From the NCBI GenBank assembly GCA_011009095.1, contig VTPC01090038.1, positions 186,001 to 250,000 on the forward strand: a DNA stretch of 64,000 nucleotides, given 5' to 3'. Source of the stretch: Ignelater luminosus (Eukaryota > Arthropoda > Insecta > Coleoptera > Elateridae). Shown here piece after piece: positions 48,335-59,095 of this stretch. The notes beneath the pieces were generated by a model. The model saw nothing but the letters and a program-made list of their open reading frames with translations, searched no databases and was not told the origin of the DNA. Position numbers and translations under genes: made by a program. How positions within the stretch are numbered: the stretch's first letter is position 1; each line of letters begins with the position of its first letter.

Positions 48335-48682
48335 TTCACCTCTATGGTGGTAAACTTCAGTAGAAATCTCAACTTTGATATTTGCGTATTGTGGGAGATA
48401 TCGAATTGTCAAAAACGTTTTACGCATACGAGCGAAATCTTGAGAGAAAGACCTGCAATGACATATTTTCTTGACTGTTCACAATTTAACATTGGATACT
48501 TTGCGCCACAAATTCATTCACAGAAACCTCTACTTGGTCGCTGTAAAATACATCGCCTGATGTGTTGCACAATGCAACATTGTTGGTTCTTCAATACAAT
48601 ATCCCAGAAATCTTCAACTGCACTCTCTGACTTGTCTACGGGCTTAAACTTATAGGAAGCCGTGAAATAGGACCACATTGAG
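48335..48682 (-). pseudogene. minus-strand open region, one stop
   Basis: On the minus strand one frame is open for about 115 codons with a single TGA. It reads FKPVDKSESAVEDFWDIVLK, a Cys-containing middle (QQCCIVQHIRRC), ESRKYV-like QSRKYVIAGLSLSQDFARM and RYLPQYANIKVEISTEVYHH. The plus strand is also open for 111 codons (48320-48655), so coding direction is uncertain. The Cys spacing faintly recalls an NTR/TIMP-like fold, but this is too weak to name. Confidence 0.25.
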
Positions 48683-49120
48683 GGTATGCATTACATTTTA
48701 ACAGGGAGATTATTTATTATATCTGAAATGATAAAGGAAACGAATAAATGCTAAGATCATTACAAATTTACAGTTGCTTACCTTGTATTCCACTTCTTTC
48801 CCCATTAGGCATGTCAGGGACTGAGAGTCTTTTCATATGTCTCGTCATTCCATATGTTCTTTTTCTTAGGGAACTATAGGGTGATGATTCTCAATTGCCT
48901 TCCACGCTCATGCACCTCCTACCATTCTAATGACTTATTTCTGTCTTTGAAATGTTTTGATCATTACATTTCCAATCAAAAAGAACTAAGAGTATAACTG
49001 CTTACGCAGGCATATGCTAGGCATTCTCTGATCTACTACCTCTAGACACACCTCCTAAAGCCAAAAGTCTATCATCGTTACTCATCAGTTATAGATGCTG
49101 TTGTTATTATTTTCTAAACA
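48683..49120. other. non-coding stretch
   Basis: No gene was recognised. The part 48790-48960 is somewhat less AT-rich, with no frame or repeat structure seen. Confidence 0.35.
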
Positions 49121-49345
49121 ATGGCAATGAATACTAGAAGATTAAATCATGGTAGAGTTACACAACAAGATTATCAGAACAGGGTATTGAAGAAATCAGA
49201 AATACAATTAACATACCTACGCAGAATTTGTCTTCCTTTGTTCAAACTTCAACATGACGTTTATCAAAACTCTGAACCCATGAAGCTTGCCAGTTTAGCT
49301 GTTTCAATATGGTTTCCTTAATGAGAATGAGAATGAGAATAAATA
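49121..49345 (+). repeat. ORF fragment ending in a (GAGAAT)n tail
   Basis: A 66-codon ORF from ATG 49121 (MAMNTRRLNHGRVTQQDYQN start) ends in TAA at 49319-49321. It is followed at once by tgagaatgagaatgagaata, a perfect hexamer run, and then aaataaatc. A short ORF or UTR closed by a tandem simple repeat is how the 3' ends of some LINEs and SINEs look. The element family was not identified. Confidence 0.3.
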
Positions 49346-50019
49346 AATCTTAGGTTTACTTTTTTTACATTAACTTAATATGAAAGTCATGGTGCGATCT
49401 CGAAGATATTGCGTTTTCCAGTGAATTGGGCATTAAGAACTAATTTTGAAGGAGTAGTGATTTTGGGAAATCTCAGATCCTTAACTCGAGAACTAAAACG
49501 ATTTCATTAATGGACTCTTAATGTAATGATTTCCGCGGAGAAGCAGATTTTTTGAGATACCTGAGTAGCTACTATTCTATTATCTTATTGAATTCTTGAT
49601 TTATTTTTATTAAGAACCAAGAAGCCTTGGTTTTTTAAATTGAGTCAACTCCAGACATTACTCCTTTCATCAGGTATAATTGAAAAGGACATCTGATGTT
49701 TTTTATTTGTTATCTTTAGTACATTCTGGTATTTCAGGAAAAAGAGGAATATGAGGAAAAAGGTTTTCAAATGAATTGAACTGCGTTAGAGTGATCTTCT
49801 CTTGTTATTTCACCGAGTTTCTCTATCTAATGAATGAGAAATTGAATTGGAATGCATTGTTATGTTAAAATGAAGAAAGGAAAACTATAGAATGGAAGAG
49901 GTATTATGCCATATGGCTTACTTTTGGTATAGCTGGATACAGTAATTTTGCTCATACAACAGTCTTTAATAGATAAATAAATAATCTTACGATTTTTTTA
50001 TTGTGACTTGCACATGAGT
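49346..50019. other. AT-rich non-coding stretch
   Basis: Nothing recognisable was seen in this interval. Confidence 0.4.
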
Positions 50020-50460
50020 ATACAATTGAATGCCTTGTTTAATACCACGAGAGCAACAAAAAACCAAATCAAAGATACTCTTGGAATTTTAAAAGATTGT
50101 CTTAGAGTAACCCTTAAATTATGAATTCAAACATTAAACTTTTAAAATGTCATAATCATTTTGACTATAGAATATTCCCATTCACCATTTTCATTCTTGA
50201 TGCCGTTACGAAAATAAGATTCTAGTATGAAAATTTTATGTAGGGATTTTTTAAATTCACAAAGTTTTGTAAATTATTATAATTATGCTTAATTTTACTG
50301 TAATCGCTTAAAAAATAACCTAAATAAAATTAACTTTTTTGTTTTACTTTGTTATTAAGGTGAAACTATCAAAGACAAGAAATTTAGAACCCATGAGTAT
50401 CTTTGACTTGATTTTTTGTTGTTCTCACGGTACTAAATCCTATAAGGTTCAAATTATATA
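50020..50460. mobile_element. inverted-repeat element without TA ends
   Basis: ccacgagagcaacaaaaaac at about 50045 and ccgtgagaacaacaaaaaat, read inverted from about 50430, begin arms that continue caaatcaaagatactc against caagtcaaagatactc. Weaker matching extends outward by about 30 bp (ttgaatgcc... against ttgaacctt...) and inward through ttgtctta...cccttaa. Arms of roughly 100-120 bp enclose an AT-rich core. Exact termini and target duplication are unclear, which separates it from the two TA-flanked MITEs. Confidence 0.65.
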
Positions 50461-51273
50461 AAATGTAAAAAATTCTAAGTTCTCTATATATTTTTAATAA
50501 GACAAAATAACTAAAAAAGAATGCAGTGAAGTGATATTTATTTAAAAAGTTATTATAAATCATATTCTTGCTCTAGTTTTTTGTTCTTGTTATACAAAGT
50601 TCATTATGTTATTGACATTCTCTTGTAGAAAACACTTTCATAAGGTTCATTATGAACAGATCTCATTAATTTCAAAGGTTGTGCGACTTTAGAGTTACCT
50701 CTAGAAAGTAACTACAGTTGTAGGAACAATTTACAAAATACTATAAACTAAGGAAATTAAGGACTGTACCTAAACATTGTTTATTCCTAGAGACGAGTTA
50801 TAACCATTCGAAAAACGTTTAGTTCATATCCACATAAAATGGCAATCTGCTAGGAATACAGTGATTTAAACTGAAAGGGATATTATTTATGTTATTCTAT
50901 TTCCAATGCTTAAGGAAGCTACAATATTTATGACACGATTCTGCTGCGAACACATTACTAAAATAAATATTGAAGATTCATGATCGTCGCTTCAAAAGTT
51001 TCCCCTCTCCTCTTTTTATTTGCATTTCTGTTTCAAATATCCGTGGCTTATTAGGTGTGGTTCGAGTAATTATCGATATTACGATAACTCGTTTATTGCT
51101 CAGATAATTTTATAGCGAACAAACAATGAGAGGCTTTGCACAAACGTTTTGTGTACAACATTTACCGCGACTCCAAATAAGGTTGCTGTAAAAATTACGA
51201 TTACTATCCCTTTTTAATTTTGGAGATGCTTTAAATCATTTAAAGATTAAGAATTCTGTTGTAAATTTCTCTT
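50461..51273. other. AT-rich non-coding stretch
   Basis: No gene or element was recognised in this interval. Confidence 0.4.
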
Positions 51274-51507
51274 TTAACAATTTAAACCGAAAACATTCTT
51301 CTGATTATCACAATTTTCAATTTCAAACTTGTTAAATCGATCGGGAATAATGGGTAAATTCTCCGCGTGCGGTCTCAGTTTGCCATATGATTCGCATCTT
51401 GTATTTGTGTAGAGATATTCCATGTTGGCTGAGAACTGAACTATTGATTCGGCAGTCAAGTCGCCCAAGGAGCTAAACCAAACCCTCTTTCTAATCCCTG
51501 ATATTTA
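51274..51507 (-). CDS. minus-strand protein-like open frame (about 76 codons)
   Basis: The minus-strand frame is open from just after a TAA near 51505 to a TAA at 51276-51274. It reads ISGIRKRVWFSSLGDLTAES, IVQFSANMEYLYTNTRCESY and KLRPHAENLPIIPDRFNKFE. The composition is soluble, balanced and GC-rich at the upstream end, unlike shadow frames. An AG (atataaatatcag) lies just inside the upstream limit. There is no ATG until mid-frame (the Met of NMEYL). It could be a terminal exon or a TE fragment. I do not recognise it. Confidence 0.3.
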
Positions 51508-53512
51508 TATCTAAGATGCTTTTAACATCACACTTGTTTTCTTCTTTTCTCGACATCGGACAAACAGCAAATATTTTATTTTTTTTCTTATTGCTAACGC
51601 TAATAAAGAATTAAAGTAGCAGAACTTGTAACTGGACGTTCGTGTAGTTACTGAATTAATTAGTTGTTTCTGACTGAGAAACGAGAGAGACAAGATCGAG
51701 CGTAGGAAGTTGGTAATAATAAATTTATCGTGTAATAATATTTTGTAAAGTATAATTAAATTTATTGTAGTACTTTATTCCTTTTTCTTCCTAACTTACA
51801 TAGCTAAAAGGTTAAACGTGAGGCCAACCGCGTCACGTTATTAAAAATTTATCTTCAGGATTGTGCATAAAGTTTCCAGCCAACTAAATAAGTAAGTAGT
51901 GTTTCTGCTCAAGCGACATTTCGGTTAATTAACAAACCCTCTTGATAATTTAATGGGTTTTAATTATAGAAGAACCAATTTTATTTATTTTATAATCGAT
52001 TCGAATACAATTGGAGGAGGAAAAACAATCACAGTTATTTAGTCTGGGCAACTGTTTTACCTCTACACATGGAAATTGTTTAGACTCTTGCAGCCATCAG
52101 TTAACAAACTTTGAAGCGTCTATTTAGACTACATATTATAATCTTAGTTCACTATGTATGAGAATCTATTAATTAAACGCAACTAAAACTTGAATCTGGA
52201 TAATATGGTATAGCATTAGTTGTTTAAAAAAACATGTTTTGTTGTATTGCAGAATAGAAGTTTGATTTTCCATCACATTTCATTATATTAATAAATACAT
52301 ATGACCTTACTTGAGTAATACTTATGATAATTACGAAACCTTTTCAAAAAATAAATTTAGTATGGAGTAATGCAGTCCTTAATTAATTTGTGACTGGCCA
52401 AAGTTATTGAATCCAAAAAGGCTTGTGGGATGCATTTTAATGAAGAAGTAATTGAAAATACACAAAATATGGGTTTGGTTAACATGGTTGACATTAAGCC
52501 AAATTACCACGAGGGCCATATTACAATTTTTGGTTACAATATGTGGAATTGCGTAGGTGTAACAAAATATTGTGCACCATTCTATAAGAATTGCTGCTGG
52601 CGTCCATGTATTGGGCAAAAACGTGGGATCAAAGCTTAAGAATCTTCACTATAGTATAATGGGGAAGAACCAAAAAATACTTTTGCTTGAATTGAAATGT
52701 AATTAGCAAGAGCGATTGGGAATGTATAGCAAAACTGATAGAAGCCAGAAAAAATCTTTTCGGTTCTAGAACTTGAAATCAGAAACATTGAAGATGCTTG
52801 AATTGATGCATAAACCAATCTCCAAATATTTGCACTTTCGTCTTTAATGAGTGATGACTTCATATTGTTGATTTCTTGAACTATACCATCAATACAGCAA
52901 ATGATCATGTACTACAGGAAGATATTATTTAATTGTTGATAAAGGGCTTTGGTAGAACCAATGTTAATAATTGTTTATTCTTTCTGTTCTGTTTTCCTAC
53001 TTGTTATAAATTACTTACTCTTTCTATAGAACGTAGTTGTGCTTAGAATAACTGAACCACCTATTTTGGCGAACATTCAGAAGTGATAACTGTTTCGACA
53101 TATAAGTTTTTGCTTTTTGCCCGATGATTGGCGTCGCATCTCTTGTTCTATCTAAGATCTTAATAGTGCATTATTCAAAAGTGAGAGTTAGCTAGTGCTT
53201 TCCTTCTCTTGCCTATCTCATCTATTGTCTAACATTTCATAACTACTGATCTAGAATAGATATTACGGTGTTTTGTAATTAAATAAATAACGAAACTGGA
53301 GAGGATCAATTGACAAAAGTACCATATTTTAAATAGGAATCTTTAAGATACCAAAATGAGAGTTCATTACAATTTTATCTTTTAGTTAGTGTGGTCCAAA
53401 ACATACATCTATGGTGTTCCTCTTGTACACTTTGAGTACGTAGTTAGTACTATTCAATAGTCGCAAAGAATCTAAATATTTATCTATAAAATGCACTACG
53501 AAAAACCTTAGG
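51508..53512. other. AT-rich stretch with opposed ORFs
   Basis: A plus-strand ORF at 52430-52639 overlaps a minus-strand ORF at 52379-52618, and another minus-strand ORF lies at 52636-52908. None resembles a known family, and none has convincing splice context. Confidence 0.35.
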
Positions 53513-53877
53513 GTGTACTAAAAAAAGGTCGATGACGTTATAATTCTGGTGGTAGTATCGAAGAATGGCGAAAGACTAGAGTATATTAAGAGGCTCCATA
53601 ACCTTTACCATTCTGTGTAGATTTTGGGCTGGGTTGTTTAGTTTTAATTCATGAAATAACTAAACTTTTGTCCAACGATATTTTTATTTTAAAGTTGATT
53701 GTCAATCACTTATTAGAAAACTGTTTTATTGAAGAAAAACTAACCTCCAATATGTTCCTAAAATGTGTGATATAACTCAATTGCTTATTTGGAAAACTGC
53801 GGGAATGACGTGGAAAATGAGACTTCAATACCGTTTTCATGCCGACTATTACGTTTTGCATCTACGTTCCACCCTGT
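53513..53877. mobile_element. possible degenerate TIR element
   Basis: The left side has tagggtgtact and then gacgttataattctggt, ggtagtatcgaag. The right side, inverted, has tatacagggtggaacgtaga and then aaaacgtaatagtcgg, cggtattgaag. A loose alignment over about 60 bp is possible. The right terminus (caccctgtata) is typical of insect TA-duplicating transposons; the left one is poor. Confidence 0.3.
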
Positions 53878-55113
53878 ATATATCAGAACTTATGAACATC
53901 TCTAGCAATTAGTGAGAATCATGCGTAATTAATTCAGTAAAGTTTTTAATAAACAACACATGTATCATTCAGACAAATTAAATTTCATTTTTTCAAAGTT
54001 CTTTTATAATTTAGAATCGGCACAATTACTAACACTTAACATTATAGTTACAGTAACTAGTTCAGCTCAAAATTTTATGTATTTTCAATGCAATAGTAAG
54101 AATGAAAAACAAATACCCGTATGTGTTAATTTTTCTGCCCCGCAGCGCGGAATTTATTTAATTAGGATTAGGTAGCTTTAAAAGTATAAACAACAAATCC
54201 TATAAAATAGTTACTAACATAAACAAGACCGATAAATTCTTTTCTTTTTTAGCAATTCTAAACATGCTCTGCGTCACTTTTATTAACGAACCTTAAAAAA
54301 GATCATTTTATGTCCGAGATGAATTTTTTATAGCTTTATCATTTTTGGTTCATTTTTCTCCTTAAGTTAGGACCCCTATGACTGTCGTCATACATCATTC
54401 TACCACCATGATACAAAAATGTTCATAAAATGCTTTATACGAAAACGACCACGATGGGCATTCAGTTTACAACAAAAAAAAAACTTTTTATGTGAGTTCC
54501 CAATAAACCTGCATGAATACGCAGCGTGAAGACAAACATGCACAAATCCTATTGTTACAATGTGTGGCGAGGACGTGAAGCGAAGATGATGTGTTTGTAC
54601 CTCGACTAGTTTTGTTAGTAACAAGTTCGCGAAGCGTTTCACGTAGTCTTTCAGATTTAATGTTTTAAAATATAAATGTAGCACAATTATTTTTAAATAT
54701 CGTCAATCAAGAGTATACGCAAAGAATGTTAACAATCATAATCTGTACTTTTAATAATCTATTTGTATTTAAAAGAACTATTTTATATTTTTAAATTATA
54801 CAGAAATTGATTTCCATATTGTAATTAATTACATCGAAATATAATTGGATCTCCGAATTTAAATTCGTATTGCAGCAGAAATCAATTGAAAAACGCATTT
54901 GCTTTAATCATTGGTATTATTGTAAAAATGAAAATTAATTCTGCAGATTTGAATTAAAGTTTTTATATAAACCGATTAAAATTATTCCGAAAGGAAATTG
55001 ATCGCACACAATTTTAAAATTGCTTATTTTGATGCTGGTATTAACGGCACGGTAAATCTTCGACAACTGCAATAAGTAAACAACAACAATATCAGATTGG
55101 TTATAAATTTATT
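53878..55113. other. AT-rich stretch with a GC-richer patch
   Basis: The part 54360-54680 is less AT-rich and open for 94 codons on the minus strand (54400-54684), with a product rich in H, F and L that I do not recognise. No gene is assigned. Confidence 0.35.
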
Positions 55114-55352
55114 ATATCAAGAGTATTAAAGTAAATAACCATATCATACATACAGAAAAATCAGAATTAGCGTGGGGATCGAACCCACATACTTAGTTCA
55201 CCGGACTATCGCTTTTCCAATTAAGCTAGTGAATTGTTCCCTAAGCGATAGCTGACACTTCTATATTTATTGTTATTGAGCCTTCGATTCCCACGTGAAT
55301 TCTAATTTTTCTGTACGTATGATATGGCTATTTACTTGAATATTCTTGATAT
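55114..55352. mobile_element. palindromic element of two head-to-head tRNA-like units
   Basis: The outer 70 bp are inverted copies. The left side starts atatcaagagtattaaagta and runs through ccatatcatacatacagaaa to the T-arm; the right side mirrors it from ...cttgatat inward. Next inward, gatcgaac on the left mirrors ttcgattc on the right, and ctatcgctt mirrors aagcgatag nearer the centre. The minus-strand half holds a nearly complete tRNA-like sequence; the plus-strand half keeps the T-arm and tail but has diverged in the anticodon region. The order is tail, tRNA body, tRNA body, tail. It resembles an inverted SINE dimer or a MITE that has captured a tRNA-like core. Confidence 0.7.
55165..55235 (-). 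tRNA. tRNA-like sequence (Thr-GGT type), probably SINE-type pseudo-tRNA
   Basis: The minus strand carries an A box (tagcttaattgg, 55228-55217) and a B box (ggttcgatccc). The D-stem gctt/aagc is perfect, and the T-stem gtggg/cccac is perfect around ttcgatc. The anticodon stem has four of five pairs, and the acceptor aattcac/gctaatt has five of seven. Loop bases ccggtga would give anticodon GGT, but position 33 is C where functional tRNAs have U. The acceptor mismatches, the abnormal position 33 and the setting inside a palindromic repeat argue for a tRNA-derived repeat, not a working tRNA gene. Confidence 0.5.
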
Positions 55353-55842
55353 GGTCAATATTCAGAATAATGAACTCGGAAACAATTGAAATATAATTTT
55401 ATTAGATCGATAATTTTAAAATAGTAAATCTTCATCATTTCTCAAAGAATAGCGGCACTTTATTATTTGGTGCTGATTTTCCTTTTTCCGGTAGACTTTA
55501 ACTTCTTTGTAGGTCTCAGTTGTATGATTTCCTACTTATATTGTAATAGATCCAGTCAGCTCCAATTTCACCTTTTTGACCAAAGCTCTGTTTGGGTAGA
55601 AGACACACGATACTTATTTACAATTGTTATTTGAATTTGAATAGTTAATGTAACTTGTGGCTTTTTGTTTCAAAATTTGTATACCCTCTCTATTGCCTGA
55701 TTGTTTAGAATTAAAGTTGCTTATTGGTTTTGGCAACATTTATTTTGAGACATAATAGCTTCTTCCTCGAATTGCTTAAACTTGACATTCATTTAGTTAA
55801 ATGTGCGAGGAAGTAGGCAATTATCGTTTGCTTAATATAGAT
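55353..55842. other. AT-rich non-coding stretch
   Basis: Nothing recognisable lies between the tRNA-like element and the hAT element. Confidence 0.4.
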
Positions 55843-58005
55843 CAGTGGTTCTCAACCCTTTTTCAGTCGCGGAACACTTTTGAATGTGAAAAAATCTTGT
55901 GGAACACTAGAGTTAATAATAATAAACAAAGCAACCTAAGTCATAAAACTAACAACAGAAATATGGATGAATGTTTCTTGTAATTTTCCTTTTTGGAAAG
56001 CCCTGGGTTTTCTTGGACAGAAATTCAAATTTCCTGACGAGTTATTTCGGAAAATTTTATTTTCAGAGTACTATCCGTTGACAAGGTAACTAGTTCTTCT
56101 TCTTCATGTAAAGAAAATTCACTACTCGTTGGATGGATTTCGTATCCAGTTCTAATATTCAATACTTTAGGATGGGACGTAATTCTCAAACTTTTTATCC
56201 AAGAACATTAAATGTTCTTTCACAGTGGAAACAATTTCCTCTACATTTTTATCCTGAAGTGAAGAAAACATATCTATTGTATTTTGTTTTCTAATATACG
56301 ATTTTTCAAAAGAGATATCTGTTTCTGAAATGCTGACAATTTGTTCGTCGATGTTAAAATATTTTCATTTCTTCCTTGGATATTTGTCTTAACGCTATTT
56401 AAATAATTAAAAATATCAGTTAAATATGCCATTTTGGCACACCAAGTATCATTGTTAAGGCATTTTACAAAAGAATCTGTACCTTCATCCTAGAAAAAAG
56501 CCAACAATTCATTTTTAAGTTCTAAGATTCTACATATCACTTTATCCCTACATAACCATCTTACTTCAGCGTGCAAAAGCAAAGTTTCGTATTGAGCTTC
56601 CATAGACGAGTAAAGTTTTCTAAAGGGGCGAGTTTTCAAAGGTTTTGGCATAACGTAATTTACCATATTTACAATTGGCTCAATACAGATTATAATGTTG
56701 CCGGCAATGTTTTCCAAACTAGGGATTCTTTGTGTAAAACACAATACGTAGATATGATATCTGAGTTTCTTCTCTTTGCAAGGTTAACAAATCCTTTAAC
56801 AGAGCCAATTATTGATGGAACACCGTCCGTACAAATTCCTTTACATAGGTCCCATGATATTTTAAATGTTTCTAAATACGACGTAATGGAGTCAAAAATG
56901 TCTTGTCCTGTTGTAGGTACGTCCGGTAAGTTTTCTGCAGCATAGAAATTAATTCACTAATATTATCTGACATATTTTTAATTTTTCTTTTTATGGTATC
57001 GTCTGAAAGAGGAATTTTCATTATTTCGTTTTTTTGCATTGTTGCCAAATATAATTTTACTATTTCACAACATATTTGTAAAACAAGAAACTCTGCTATG
57101 GTATATGGTTTTAATTTAATTGCAATTAATTCCGCTACCTTATAATTACCAATTTGAGCCTTATCAGAAATTCTGGCCGTTTTTTCAAAATGTTTTACTT
57201 GTTTAACTTGCATGTTCACCAGTCTCTTGAAGTAATCTTTAGTTTTTGAAGCAAGATTGGCAGGCTTCGTAGTAAAATGGCGTCTCAACTTCGCAGGAAC
57301 TATTGAGCGATTCAGCAATTTTTCTCCATGTGCAATACCTTGTGGAATTTGACATTCTTTCTTTTAAATATTCATCTGAATACTGCCTATTAATTTTTTT
57401 TATTTTACTACGTATAATTTTATCTCCTGTATGAGTCGTATTTGCAGCAACATAATTGTCACTACTTCCGCTTGTACTTGCCCCATCATTGATAGTTTAC
57501 TCAGTATCATGTTTTCGTTTAATAAATCTATCCATTTTGAGGTTTTAGGATGACAAATATTTATTTCAATTTTCAATTCATGATCAAAACAACTAATAAT
57601 AATTAAAAATAATAATTAACTATTAAAGTTATTAGTAAAAAAGTGTTAGTATTATCCGGGCATTACCTAATTTAAGACACGAAGTTGCAAAATGAGTTTT
57701 GTTAAACGCACTGAACGACTGTAACATAACTGACTCTTAGATAGACTGATAGAGCACTTGCACTCAAGAAGCTAGTTCTCTGCGTTTAAGGCGTTTACAG
57801 CGCGCATATGTTGCTAGTTCGGTTTTGCGCATGCCAGTGTTGTCAGGTTGAGGGATAAATCCCTCGGCGTAGGGATTTTTTACCAGGAAAGGGATTGAGG
57901 GATTTTTGACTAAATATCTAATATAAAGAAAAGATCAAGATAAATCTTATAATGACCTTTCAAAATTTCGCGGAACACTTGCAACAAGTTTACGGAACAC
58001 TAGTG
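55843..58005 (-). mobile_element. hAT transposon (ZBED5-like family), decayed
   Basis: The left end cagtggttctcaaccctttt is a textbook hAT terminus. Just inside it come gtcgcggaacacttttgaat and cttgtggaacactag. The right side has the matching subterminal pair, ttcgcggaacacttgcaac and acggaacactagtgtt (57966-58007), in the same strand orientation, as usual for this family. The expected final 25-30 bp (ending ...gttgagaaccactg) are absent. The sequence changes abruptly after about 58008, so the right end is lost or overwritten and an 8-bp target duplication cannot be tested. The element encodes a single transposase on the minus strand. Confidence 0.85.
55940..57535 (-). pseudogene. hAT transposase (ZBED5-like), broken
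   Basis: The minus-strand ATG at 57535 starts MDRFIKRKHDTE, followed by an early stop and then ASTSGSSDNYVAANTTHTGD and QYSDEYLKERMSNSTRYCTW. After a frameshift come VPAKLRRHFTTKPANLASKT and DYFKRLVNMQVKQVKHFEKT, then IPLSDDTIKRKIKNMSDNIS. About 50-60 residues including the first catalytic Asp block are missing before LPDVPTTGQDIFDSITSYLE. The second catalytic motif is intact as CTDGVPSIIGSVKGF, followed by AEVRWLCRDKVICRILELKN. The C-terminus reaches the hAT dimerisation area (LVTLSTDSTLKIKFSEI, ISVQ, LSKK near 55990) and then lacks its core. Several frame changes make it inactive. Confidence 0.8.
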
Positions 58006-58799
58006 TTTAAGGTCTCATCTTATCCGCCGCGATTTAGTTATTGAATTGGATTTTCAAATCTCAATTGGGAACGATGTTGAATCACTTGTGGGATAATATA
58101 AGTTCTGTTCGATCCGAGTTTTGCCAAGATTTCTTTTTCTGCTCTACATTGTGCATAACATAACTAGTAACTTGATTATAAACAGCCTTTTGATGGCGCC
58201 GACAGCTTTCTAGCTAAGACCAATTTGGTAGTATATTATGATGGTGGTCAAGATAATAAGTCTTTTCTTGTCAGGTTTTACATATCTTCATATTGCTAGT
58301 CTTTTATAACTTAGTGCCCGATACAGTTTTATGATAAGGTGATGTAGGAAAATTGTACTATCCGCGTGTATTTCGAATTTGATAAAATATTGTCATGTCC
58401 AACAACGAGGAAATGATCTGTTTGATTTCGATGGGTGTTAGTATTCAGAATTCTATGGTTATGTTGTTGTACCAATATTCTGCTTCTTGGTCTGCCAAGA
58501 AATTTCTTTAAATATTTTGTTGTCTGCTATTGCTGTTTTATAAAGAGCCATTGTATGCTTTTTCATATGCCTATGCGTCAACCGTGCTGTATGGCTTAAT
58601 AATGCTGCTCTGCACTATCTAAGATTTTATGTAATTGCTCTTAGTGGTGTAAATGAATATTCTTATGTTATATTTCCTAAGGCTAAAAAGGAATCTTGAA
58701 GCACCTAAAACAGTGTACTCATTATTTGTAGTTTTCAGTTGATTGTGCAACCTGAACAAGATTCTCGCGTCTGAGGACTTTCTTTTACTGTTGTATCAG
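58006..58799. other. non-coding stretch
   Basis: No gene or repeat was recognised between the hAT element and dispersed-repeat copy C. Confidence 0.35.
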
Positions 58800-59095
58800 C
58801 TTTCACATGTTGTCTTTTTGGTAAGCAGGATGAAGGATAAATATAGTGTGCCCAATTTAATTAACATATCGAAAGATCTTAATAGCATTATAAAGTGGAT
58901 CAAAAGTAGTAGAACTGTGCCAAGTTTTATTCGGAGATCTTTTATCATGTTAAAGATTTTGAAAAACCGGAACTTTAACACTCTGTATCTCGAAAACGAC
59001 GAGGAACTGAAAATGTGTTAATAGAAACTTTTTTTTTAAATATGCTCAGAAATAACCTCTTTAAGTCTGTACAGTACGTCATGATACACCTTGTA
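58800..59095 (+). repeat. dispersed 'CTGTATCTC' repeat, copy C
   Basis: The segment contains ggaactttaacactctgtat followed by ctcgaaaacgacgaggaact, then a T-run and the terminus gatacaccttgtatat. The core parallels copies A and B (ACACYCTGTATCTCNAAAACG). A 92-codon open frame (58743-59021) crosses it and ends NTLYLENDEELKMC. That reading is probably an accident of the repeat consensus. Confidence 0.4.

Noticed and set aside
56571-56945. 124-codon plus-strand ORF
   Set aside because: It is the antisense shadow of the hAT transposase, whose minus-strand frame shows the CTDG motif.
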